Origin: Catenovulum agarivorans YM01
GTDB taxonomy: Bacteria > Pseudomonadota > Gammaproteobacteria > Enterobacterales > Alteromonadaceae
Assembly (NCBI RefSeq): GCF_000281085.1
Contig: NZ_JH767523.1
Span: forward strand, 62,001 to 126,000
Length of the DNA: 64,000 nucleotides
Reading direction: 5' to 3'
Position 1 is the first letter of the stretch. Each line of letters starts with the position of its first letter. This document shows positions 54,048 to 61,818 of the stretch, piece after piece. The translations under genes were made by a program, and so were the position numbers. The notes beneath the pieces were generated by a model that saw only the letters and a program-made list of their open reading frames with translations, did not search any database and was not told the DNA's origin.

Positions 54048-55001
54048 ATGGACAAACAATTCCCCAAAGTCGATATTGGCATCAGTGCCTGTTTATTAGG
54101 CGAAAATGTTCGTTTTGATGGCGGACACAAAAATCTCTATTTTGCCAACCAAGTCTTAGTAAACTACGCTAATTATCATAGAGTGTGCCCAGAAGTTGGC
54201 ATAGGCATGTCTATTCCACGTAAACCTATTCGGTTAGTTGAACACAATCAGCAAATTTTATTGTTAGACAGCCGTGATGCGAGCATAGATTACACCAAAA
54301 AAATGCAAGACTTTGCGGAGAAAAAGTGCGCATCACTAACCGGATTAAATGGATTTATCGTTACCTCAAAATCACCAAGTTGTGGCATGGAGCGTATGAA
54401 AGTATACGACATTGACGGTAAACAAATTCGTAAAGACGGTATTGGTTTATTCACGCAGAAACTAATGCAAATGCACCCAAACCTACCTGTTGAAGAAGAC
54501 GGCCGTTTAAACGACTCACAACTTAGAGAAAACTTTATCGCCCGTGTCTACGTGCATGCTACTTGGCATAAAGACGTAGCCAATAGCGACAAAATGGCCG
54601 ACTTAGTGAAATTTCACAGTCAGCATAAATACCAAATAATGTCACACAGCTACCAAGCGTATAAAAGTTTAGGCAAGCTAGTGGCAAATGCTGAGAAACT
54701 CAGTTTGTCGGATATAAAACCTTTATATTTTAGTCAGTTAATGACAGCGTTAAAAAATATAGCTGGGCGTAAAAAACACTGTAATGTAATGCAGCATATT
54801 CAAGGTTATTTTAAAAAGCAGCTGACTGCGCACGACAAACAAGAGTTATCAGACTTAATAATGCAATACCGCGCTGGTTTAGTGCCTTTACTTGCACCAC
54901 TGACGCTAATTAAACATTTTTTGAAAAAGTACCCGAATGATTATTTAAATCAGCAAAGCTACTTTTCTCCTTATCCGCTGAAAATGGGACTACACGGCTA
55001 A
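54048..55001 (+). CDS. DUF523/DUF1722 (YbgA) family protein
   Basis: A 317-residue two-domain protein. The N-terminal DUF523 part has ISACLLGENVRFDGGHK, CPEVGIGM and TSKSPSCGM with several cysteines that could bind a metal. The C-terminal DUF1722 (YbgA) part has HSQHKYQIMSHSYQAYKSLG. Such genes are often next to photolyase, and here phrB starts one base inside its stop (ATG 55001). The function is not established; the neighbourhood suggests a link to photolyase, such as repair or cofactor biology. Confidence 0.9.
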   Translation: MDKQFPKVDIGISACLLGENVRFDGGHKNLYFANQVLVNYANYHRVCPEVGIGMSIPRKPIRLVEHNQQILLLDSRDASIDYTKKMQDFAEKKCASLTGLNGFIVTSKSPSCGMERMKVYDIDGKQIRKDGIGLFTQKLMQMHPNLPVEEDGRLNDSQLRENFIARVYVHATWHKDVANSDKMADLVKFHSQHKYQIMSHSYQAYKSLGKLVANAEKLSLSDIKPLYFSQLMTALKNIAGRKKHCNVMQHIQGYFKKQLTAHDKQELSDLIMQYRAGLVPLLAPLTLIKHFLKKYPNDYLNQQSYFSPYPLKMGLHG

Positions 55002-56446
55002 TGCAACTAATATGGTATAGAAACGATCTTAGAACATATGATCACACAGGTTTATCACAAGCTGTTGCCAAAGCAAATGAGCTTAAGCAGGGCATAGTAG
55101 CTGTATTTGTATTTACCCAAAAACAATGGCAACAGCAACAGATGGCGGAGATAAAACTTGCGCTAATCAAAGCTCGAGTAATGCGCCTACAACAAGAGTT
55201 AGCTGATTTAAACATACCGCTAGTAGTGCATAACTGCGATACTTACCAACAATCGGCCGAATGGGTGGCCGATTTTTGCCAAACGCAGCAAGTTAGCCAT
55301 TGCCATATAACCCATGATTACGAATTAAACGAAACAAAACGCGATGAATATTTAGCACAATTGCTCACTAACACCTGCAATGCAAGTATTCAAAACTGCT
55401 GTGAAATAATCGCCAATCACGACAATTTAATAATGCCGCCGGGCAGTGTTGTTAAAAACGATGGTGAACCATATCAAGTATTTACGCCGTTTAAAAAACA
55501 GTGGTTGAGACAACTACAGAACAATTTGCCAAACAGCCATGCCAAACCTAAAGTTCAAACTGACAATCAACTGACCTTCGATAGATTTTATTATCCGTAT
55601 TCAGTACCAAGCGAAACGCTTGACCAGTTAAAATGTTGGACAGATATAGAAGACGATGTAATCAATCAATTACGTGGATTTTGTCGAGAGCAGATTCAAG
55701 ACTATGCCGATAAGCGAGATTTCCCAATAGCAAAATGTACCAGCCGATTGTCTCCTTATTTTGCGCTCGGTGTATTAAGCCCTCGCCAAGCGCTTAACCG
55801 AATTGTATTAGAACACCAAGAGCAAGTATTTAGTAATGATACAGGCCCAGGAGTGTGGTTAAGTGAGTTGATTTGGCGCGAATTTTATAAACATTTAACT
55901 GCTTATTACCCTGACATAAGCAAAGGCAAAAGTGTAAAAGCGCAGTACCAAAATATTCAGTGGAATACCGACCGCACAGTTTTTGACGCTTGGTGTAATG
56001 GGCAAACAGGCTTTCCAATAGTAGATGCAGCAATGCGCCAATTAAATGAATTAGGCTGGATGCACAACCGCCTACGTATGATAGTCGCAAGCTTTTTAAT
56101 AAAAGACCTCCACATAAATTGGCGCTGGGGCGAAGACTACTTTATGCAAAAGTTAATTGATGGTGATTATGCCGCAAATAACGGCGGTTGGCAGTGGTGT
56201 GCCTCAACCGGACACGATGCAGCGCCATACTTTAGAATTTTTAACCCAACTACCCAAGGTGAAAGATTTGACGCCAAAGGCGCATTTATAAAAATGTATT
56301 GCCCCGAGCTAAAAGACATACCAGAAAAGTGGATACACAAACCACACGAATATGCAGAAAAATATCGTGTAGCAATAGATTATCCTAAGCCGATAGTTGA
56401 CCATAAAAATGCCCGAGAAATAACCCTAGCCTTGTATAAAGGTTAG
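55001..56446 (+). CDS. phrB: Deoxyribodipyrimidine photo-lyase
   Basis: A 481-residue class I CPD photolyase. The N-terminal antenna domain begins LIWYRNDLRTYDHTGLSQAV; the FAD domain has SELIWREFYKHL, FDAWCNGQTGFPIVDAAMRQ, MHNRLRMIVASFL and GGWQWCASTGHDAAPYFRIF. It repairs UV pyrimidine dimers in blue light. Length matches E. coli (472). It overlaps ybgA at the start. Confidence 0.97.
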   Translation: MQLIWYRNDLRTYDHTGLSQAVAKANELKQGIVAVFVFTQKQWQQQQMAEIKLALIKARVMRLQQELADLNIPLVVHNCDTYQQSAEWVADFCQTQQVSHCHITHDYELNETKRDEYLAQLLTNTCNASIQNCCEIIANHDNLIMPPGSVVKNDGEPYQVFTPFKKQWLRQLQNNLPNSHAKPKVQTDNQLTFDRFYYPYSVPSETLDQLKCWTDIEDDVINQLRGFCREQIQDYADKRDFPIAKCTSRLSPYFALGVLSPRQALNRIVLEHQEQVFSNDTGPGVWLSELIWREFYKHLTAYYPDISKGKSVKAQYQNIQWNTDRTVFDAWCNGQTGFPIVDAAMRQLNELGWMHNRLRMIVASFLIKDLHINWRWGEDYFMQKLIDGDYAANNGGWQWCASTGHDAAPYFRIFNPTTQGERFDAKGAFIKMYCPELKDIPEKWIHKPHEYAEKYRVAIDYPKPIVDHKNAREITLALYKG

Positions 56447-56485
56447 AGCTGGTTATATCGGCCAAAATATTTTTATTAGACGCTC

Positions 56486-56517
56486 TTGATAATGTTTGAT
56501 TTAGACATATTATGTCT
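56486..56517 (+). promoter_or_regulatory. Candidate htpX promoter with a palindrome over the -10 box
   Basis: TTGATA (56486-56491) and TATTAT (56508-56513) with a 16-base spacer look like a good promoter 40 bases before htpX. AGACAT (56503-56508) and ATGTCT (56512-56517) form a perfect inverted repeat with a 3-base centre that overlaps the -10 box, so a repressor site is possible. Confidence 0.5.
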
Positions 56518-56552
56518 TTAACTCAGTTCAGATAAAGTTTCGCGGAGAAAAT

Positions 56553-57425
56553 ATGAAACGTATAGTCCTGTTCTTACTTACTAATATCGCGGTTATGCTA
56601 ACCCTAGGTATAGTTCTAAGTATTCTAATGTCTGTGTTTGGTATACAACGCCAAAGCATGGGCGGTTTGTTGCTAATGGCTGGCGTATTTGGTTTTGGTG
56701 GCGCGTTTATCTCGTTGCTAATGTCTAAATGGATAGCCAAACGCTCAACCGGCGCATATGTAATTGAACAACCAAGAAACGCAACCGAACAATGGTTGGT
56801 TGAAACTGTACGTCGCCAAGCACAAAAAGCTGGAATAGGCATGCCAGAAGTGGCGATTTTTGACTCGCCAGAAATGAATGCTTTTGCCACAGGTGCAAAC
56901 AAAAATAATGCATTAGTTGCGGTAAGCACAGGTTTATTGCACAACATGAATAAAGAAGAAGCTGAAGCCGTATTAGGCCACGAAGTTAGCCACGTAGCCA
57001 ATGGTGACATGGTAACCCTTACGTTAATTCAGGGTGTGGTAAATACCTTTGTAATATTTTTAGCCCGTGTAGTGGCAGGCATAATTAGCAATGCAACCCG
57101 TGGTAATAATAACGAGTCGGGTATGGGCGGTTTAGCTTATTATGCAACTGTGTTTGTACTAGAAATACTATTTGGCATACTCGCTAGTATTGTCGTTGCT
57201 TGGTTCTCGCGCCAACGTGAATACCGTGCCGACACAGGCGGCGCACATTTAGCCAGTCGTCAAGGTATGATAGCTGCTTTAGAAAAGCTTAAACACTCGC
57301 AAGAAAGCCGTTTAGAAGGTTCAATGATGGCATTTGGCATAAACAGCAAATCAAAATTCGCCAGCTTGTTTGCAAGCCACCCACCATTAGACGAGCGTAT
57401 TCAAGCCCTTAAAGACGCACGTTAG
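56553..57425 (+). CDS. htpX: Membrane protease HtpX
   Basis: A 290-residue M48 zinc metalloprotease of the inner membrane. Two N-terminal helices and two later ones surround the active site [13 protein letters not shown] (HExxH), and a third zinc ligand is in the [15 protein letters not shown] segment. It works with FtsH in membrane protein quality control and is stress-induced in E. coli. The family motif [19 protein letters not shown] is present. A strong terminator follows. Confidence 0.97.
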   Translation: MKRIVLFLLTNIAVMLTLGIVLSILMSVFGIQRQSMGGLLLMAGVFGFGGAFISLLMSKWIAKRSTGAYVIEQPRNATEQWLVETVRRQAQKAGIGMPEVAIFDSPEMNAFATGANKNNALVAVSTGLLHNMNKEEAEAVLGHEVSHVANGDMVTLTLIQGVVNTFVIFLARVVAGIISNATRGNNNESGMGGLAYYATVFVLEILFGILASIVVAWFSRQREYRADTGGAHLASRQGMIAALEKLKHSQESRLEGSMMAFGINSKSKFASLFASHPPLDERIQALKDAR

Positions 57426-57444
57426 TTTTCAATCAGGTGTTGAA

Positions 57445-57471
57445 AAAATCCCCGACCAGTTCGGGGATTTT
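57445..57471 (+). terminator. Intrinsic terminator after htpX
   Basis: AAAATCCCCGA (57445-57455) pairs perfectly with TCGGGGATTTT (57461-57471) with a 5-base loop, followed by T-rich sequence. It separates htpX from the accessory locus that begins at 57567. Confidence 0.88.
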
Positions 57472-57566
57472 TGTTTCTATATTGTAGAGTTCGAAAATCT
57501 TCTTATTTTTTACATTTAATTGGGCTATAGTTTTGATTCCAATTATAAAAATTAAGAACCAAGATA

Positions 57567-58550
57567 ATGACTCGCACTGTACAACTTCCGCAAGATGATG
57601 CTTTTTTAGATGATCAATTAATCCAATGGTGGTATTGGACTGGACAACTCACAACAGAATCAGGTCGGCGCTTTGGTGTTGAATTATGCTTTTTTGCTGT
57701 TGACGCGAGCGCGATTCATTTATTTGAAATGATTGCGCATAAAATTCATGGCGAAAAAGTAATGTCAGATTTCACGACTGTGCAAATGATTAATGCTGCA
57801 GTTACTGATATCGACAATGATAAATTTTATAGCAAAGTGACATACGTACCGGGTGCTCCAAAAGACGTTACCGACGGATTCGCCTTACATGATTTACTGA
57901 GAAATTGCTCTGCTGTTGGCGGCGGTGGCAATGACAAGCTACTGATAACTGTAGATGGCTTCAAGTTTGAGCTTAATCTTGAAGAATTACGTCCGGCTGT
58001 TATTCATTACGATGGACAGAAACACGAATACCAATTTGGCGGTTACACCTATTATTATTCGCGTGAAAGCATGCAAGCGATTGGGCAACTCACAACCAAC
58101 GGGCAAACTGAAAATGTCAGTGGAAACCTTTGGTTTGATCGCCAATATGGTGAATTGGTGCAAGCTTCAATGTTGGTTGGTTGGCAGTGGTTTGCTATCC
58201 AGCTAGAGCCAAATACCCAGATAATGATTTTTTCTTACCATTGGGAATCAGAGCACATGGGCTCAATCACCAATGAACAAGGTGAAACCGTTGAACTTGG
58301 CCCCAAAGATTATTCACTAGATATTTTAGAGTGGTGGACTAGCCCACACACGCAAAGACGTTATCCTTCCAAATGGCATTTAAAAACCGGTGAATACGAT
58401 TTAACTATAACACCTTTGGTTGCCGATCAAGAATTAGACGAAGCTTGGTTATGGATCAAGTATTGGGAAGGTGCCTGTGGAGTAACAGGTTCACATCAAG
58501 GTTCAGCATATGTTGAATTAGTTGGGTATCACAGAAAACATTGGTTGTAA
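57567..58550 (+). CDS. CrtC/AttH lipocalin-type protein (carotenoid 1,2-hydratase-like)
   Basis: A 327-residue protein without a signal peptide. The pattern IQWWYWTGQL near residue 20, VSGNLWFDRQYGEL, VGWQWFAIQLEPN and EGACGVTGSHQGSAYVELVGY near the end match the CrtC/AttH lipocalin-like family. CrtC members add water to terminal double bonds of carotenoids, but others act on different isoprenoids or hydroxylated ligands. It has its own candidate promoter (TATAAA at 57544-57549) and leads a co-directional set with two more enzyme-like genes and a TonB receptor. The exact reaction is inferred only at family level. Confidence 0.77.
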   Translation: MTRTVQLPQDDAFLDDQLIQWWYWTGQLTTESGRRFGVELCFFAVDASAIHLFEMIAHKIHGEKVMSDFTTVQMINAAVTDIDNDKFYSKVTYVPGAPKDVTDGFALHDLLRNCSAVGGGGNDKLLITVDGFKFELNLEELRPAVIHYDGQKHEYQFGGYTYYYSRESMQAIGQLTTNGQTENVSGNLWFDRQYGELVQASMLVGWQWFAIQLEPNTQIMIFSYHWESEHMGSITNEQGETVELGPKDYSLDILEWWTSPHTQRRYPSKWHLKTGEYDLTITPLVADQELDEAWLWIKYWEGACGVTGSHQGSAYVELVGYHRKHWL

Positions 58551-58582
58551 TTAGACAATAATAACGAAAAAAGGAAACTTTT

Positions 58583-59524
58583 ATGGCTTTATACCAACAT
58601 TATCTAGGCAATGTAGTATCTAAACCACCTTGTAAAATGACTAATGCAAATATGTATGGTTTTTTTATCGAAGGGCAACTTAAACAAATTCAAGCTTACC
58701 TAGATTCAACTCTAAATACGGTTGAAATTGAAAATACCCATTTTAAAGCTTTATCAAAATATTTAATGCTGACTTTTACTGATATTGAAAAAATGGTCAG
58801 CACAAATCCGCAATATAAAGATGCAGGTTGGAGCCAAGAAACAGACATTATTATTTGGGTGCCAGTAGCAAAAATAGTGAAACATAAAGTCGACCAAATA
58901 TATTTTTATCCTGCTTATATCGTGGTTAATAACTTATATGCTTTGCTAAATGGCACTTTAACTTGGGGTTTCAACAAGTATTTTAGTAATACATTTGAGA
59001 TGCCTGCAATTGGTGGCGAGCCAGATAAGTTTTCTTTAACGGTTGATGCATTTAAAACTTTTTCAGCAGATTCTACATTAAAGCCACATCAAATCTTTGA
59101 ATTAAACATGGTTGAAAAGGGCGAAACTAAAAGTGTTTCTGGCATTGCTGAAATAATTAAAGAAGCGATAGAATTAATTTCCTCTTCCACTGAGTCGATT
59201 TTCGATTTCGATTGGAACGCAATTAAACAATCACTGCATCAATTAGTCTCACCCGAAATAAATCAAATTTTGTTTAAACAATATCCAGATGGCGAAGCGC
59301 AAGATGCACTGTATCAGGCGATTATTCATTCACCATCGAAAGTGGATAAAGTACATAGTGCCGCTATTTATACACATAAATATCAATTTAATATGCAGCA
59401 TTTAGACTCATTCCCACTTGATGAAATGTTTGGCATTTCTACTGCAAGCCAACAACCATTGTTGCCGTTTAATGTGTTGTTTGATTTTAGCCAAGATGCA
59501 GCAATTGAAATTGCAAAAAATTAA
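58583..59524 (+). CDS. Acetoacetate decarboxylase-like protein of unknown function
   Basis: A 313-residue protein without signal peptide or membrane helices. The N-terminal part (ANMYGFFIEGQLKQIQAYLD) and the middle (VVNNLYALLNGTLTWGFNKY followed by FEMP) resemble the acetoacetate decarboxylase fold, in which a loop equivalent to the Gly-Tyr/Asn stretch shapes the pocket. I cannot point to a definite Schiff-base lysine, so decarboxylase activity is not assumed. About 80 residues in the second half have no recognisable motif. AAGGAAAC precedes the ATG. It lies between the CrtC-like and FAD genes with gaps of 32 and 12 bases. Confidence 0.6.
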   Translation: MALYQHYLGNVVSKPPCKMTNANMYGFFIEGQLKQIQAYLDSTLNTVEIENTHFKALSKYLMLTFTDIEKMVSTNPQYKDAGWSQETDIIIWVPVAKIVKHKVDQIYFYPAYIVVNNLYALLNGTLTWGFNKYFSNTFEMPAIGGEPDKFSLTVDAFKTFSADSTLKPHQIFELNMVEKGETKSVSGIAEIIKEAIELISSSTESIFDFDWNAIKQSLHQLVSPEINQILFKQYPDGEAQDALYQAIIHSPSKVDKVHSAAIYTHKYQFNMQHLDSFPLDEMFGISTASQQPLLPFNVLFDFSQDAAIEIAKN

Positions 59525-59536
59525 TAAGGATTTGTT

Positions 59537-61735
59537 ATGACACAAAAGCAAAAAGTTGCCGTATTAGGCGGTGGTGTATCCGCAATGACTGCGGCATTTT
59601 ATTTAACCGAATCGCAAGACTGGCAAGATAAATATGACATCACAGTTTACCAATTGGGTTGGCGCATCGGTGGTAAAGGGGCGAGTGGTCGCAATAAAGA
59701 GTATGGTCAACGCATTGAAGAACATGGTTTACATATTTGGTTTGGTGCGTATGTTAATTCATTCCGCACCATTGAGAATGTATATAACACGCTAAATCGT
59801 CCAAAAGATAAGCCATTGGCTACCTGGCAAGAGGCATTTAAGCCACAAAACTTTGTGGTTTTGCAAGAACACATTAAAAATGAATGGAAAACTTGGCCAA
59901 ATGAATTTCCATTTATTCCAGGGAACCCAGCTGATAGTACTTTAGATTTAACTGTCTGGGAGTTTATTCGAGCTGCTTATTATTACTTAAAAGATTTTTT
60001 AACCGAGTTACATCAAATAAGTGGCAAGCAGCATAAAACTAATTTAGCTGAACACGAGCATGGTTCGTTAAAAGATATCGTGAGCCATTTGGCAACCCAT
60101 TTAAAACAGGATGTCGTCGCAGTAGAACATGCGCTACAAAACGATATTATCCAATCAATTGAATTAATTAAGCAATTAGCTCATATACATGCTGATGCAG
60201 ACGAGAGCCAAGTGCATACCCATGCATCGATTATCTCTCGTTTATTCCATGCGCTGAGAAAGTGGTTGCAGCATGAATTCGCTGAGTTACTTGATAATAA
60301 TGATGAAATCAGACGCCTATTCATTTGCGCTGATTTAGGTTTAACCATGTTTATTGGTTTGATTGAAGATAAGGTGCATCAGCGTGGTTTTGGTTATTTA
60401 AATCAATGGGATTATCGAGAGTGGTTAACAATACATGGTGCAAATGTAGAGTTTACGGTTAACTCAGCGATTGTTCGTGGTTTTTATGACTTAGCTTTTG
60501 CTTACCCGAATGGTGACTTTGAACACCCAAATATTGAAGCGGGTGTATCTGTATTGGCTATGTTGCGTATGGCCGTCTGTTATCGCGGTGGCATAATGTG
60601 GGAAATGCAGGCCGGTATGGGCGACACCATATTTTCGCCATTTTATGAGTTGTTAACTCAGCGAGGGGTTAAATTTGAATTCTTTAACTGTGTAGAAGAA
60701 TTAATCCCAGGCGATGATTCCATTGAACAAATTATTATTACAGAGCAAGTTCAGTTAAATAACCCGGACAAACCATATAATCCGTTAGTTGACGTTAAAG
60801 GTTTACCATGTTGGCCGTCTGAGCCTAAATATGAAGAGTTAAATCCACAGCAAGCAGCGTGGTTGCAAGAGAATGACATTAACCTTGAATGTTTTTGGTC
60901 TGATTGGGCAAAAGTATACAAAGAGAAAACCGGTGAGGATTTACCGCAAAAAACTTTAACTAAAGGTGTTGATTTCGATTTAGTGGTATTTGGCCCTTCA
61001 GTTGGCTCAATACCTCACTTATGCCCCAAGTTATTAGAAAAAGATCCAAAACTGGAACAAATGGCCGATAAAGTTAAAACTGTCGCAACACAAGCTTATC
61101 AGCTGTGGTTAACTAAAACAGTTGCTGAAACAGGCTGGAAATACTTACCAGAAAATGGCGAAAAGCCTGTCTTAAGTGGATTTGTCGAACCTTTTGACAC
61201 TTGGGCTGCTATGGATCAACTGCTTTGCCGGGAAGATTGGCCAGCTGATCACGAGCCGAAAAATGCTAGTTATTTCTGTAATGCGTATCCGATTGATCAT
61301 TATCCAGCTAAAGACGATTATCAATTCCCTGCTGAATGTAAATCACAAGTGAAAAGCAATGCAATCAATCAGCTTAAAAATGATATTTATAATTTATGGC
61401 CGAGTATTGCACAACCTGGTGAGTTTGATTGGAATTCATTATTAGCAAACCAAGGTGAACAAGGCGAAGATCGATTTAACAGCCAATATTGGCGATGTAA
61501 TGTCGATCCAAGCGAGCGTTATGTATTATCAGTCAAAGGTTCAAGCGCCTATAGGCTTAAAACTGATGAAACGATATTTAATAATTTGTATTTAACGGGT
61601 GATTGGTTGAGTACAGGTGTTAATGCTGGCTGTGTAGAAGCCGCGACTATGGCTGGTATGCAAACATCTCGCGCTATTTGTGGCTACCCAGAGTCAATTG
61701 ACGGTGAAAATGGCTTTGAACCAAAAGGAAAATAG
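59537..61735 (+). CDS. Large FAD-dependent phytoene-desaturase-like oxidoreductase
   Basis: A 732-residue flavoprotein of the amine oxidase/phytoene desaturase superfamily. The dinucleotide motif is VAVLGGGVSAMTAAFYL at residues about 8-24; GWRIGGKGASGRN and EEHGLHIWFGAY follow. The C-terminal FAD signature NLYLTGDWLSTGVNAGCVEA ends the protein. A helical insert (about residues 165-265, His-rich) is larger than in carotenoid desaturases (about 500 residues). MWEMQAGMGDTIFSPFYELL is typical of this long subgroup. It probably dehydrogenates or isomerises a polyprenoid or lipid; the substrate is unknown. Confidence 0.8.
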   Translation: MTQKQKVAVLGGGVSAMTAAFYLTESQDWQDKYDITVYQLGWRIGGKGASGRNKEYGQRIEEHGLHIWFGAYVNSFRTIENVYNTLNRPKDKPLATWQEAFKPQNFVVLQEHIKNEWKTWPNEFPFIPGNPADSTLDLTVWEFIRAAYYYLKDFLTELHQISGKQHKTNLAEHEHGSLKDIVSHLATHLKQDVVAVEHALQNDIIQSIELIKQLAHIHADADESQVHTHASIISRLFHALRKWLQHEFAELLDNNDEIRRLFICADLGLTMFIGLIEDKVHQRGFGYLNQWDYREWLTIHGANVEFTVNSAIVRGFYDLAFAYPNGDFEHPNIEAGVSVLAMLRMAVCYRGGIMWEMQAGMGDTIFSPFYELLTQRGVKFEFFNCVEELIPGDDSIEQIIITEQVQLNNPDKPYNPLVDVKGLPCWPSEPKYEELNPQQAAWLQENDINLECFWSDWAKVYKEKTGEDLPQKTLTKGVDFDLVVFGPSVGSIPHLCPKLLEKDPKLEQMADKVKTVATQAYQLWLTKTVAETGWKYLPENGEKPVLSGFVEPFDTWAAMDQLLCREDWPADHEPKNASYFCNAYPIDHYPAKDDYQFPAECKSQVKSNAINQLKNDIYNLWPSIAQPGEFDWNSLLANQGEQGEDRFNSQYWRCNVDPSERYVLSVKGSSAYRLKTDETIFNNLYLTGDWLSTGVNAGCVEAATMAGMQTSRAICGYPESIDGENGFEPKGK

Positions 61736-61744
61736 TTAAAGGAA

Positions 61745-61773
61745 TTAGCGAGGCGTAATAATTCGTCTACAAT
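61745..61773 (+). promoter_or_regulatory. Candidate promoter of the TonB-dependent receptor gene
   Basis: TTAGCG (61745-61750) and TACAAT (61768-61773) are spaced by 17 bases. The -10 is good (five of six), the -35 weak. The pair overlaps the inverted repeat at 61750-61791, which could be its operator. Confidence 0.38.
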
Positions 61774-61791
61774 ATAAAGAAATTACGCCTC
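61750..61791. repeat. 10-bp inverted repeat upstream of the TonB receptor
   Basis: GAGGCGTAAT (61750-61759) is perfectly complementary to ATTACGCCTC (61782-61791), separated by 22 bases that contain a -10-like TACAAT. No T-run follows, so it does not look like a terminator. A repressor or activator site, or an mRNA leader stem, are the likely explanations. Confidence 0.6.
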
Positions 61792-61818
61792 TTATGATTC
61801 AAGTTTTAAGGTAATTAA

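Noticed and set aside
56528-57010. Minus-strand 160-codon frame opposite htpX
   Set aside because: It is fully antisense to the well-conserved htpX sequence and has no ribosome site.
57567-61735. Complete carotenoid biosynthesis cluster
   Set aside because: No crtB, crtE, crtI or crtY-type gene accompanies the CrtC-like and FAD genes within the window, so only a modification role is considered.
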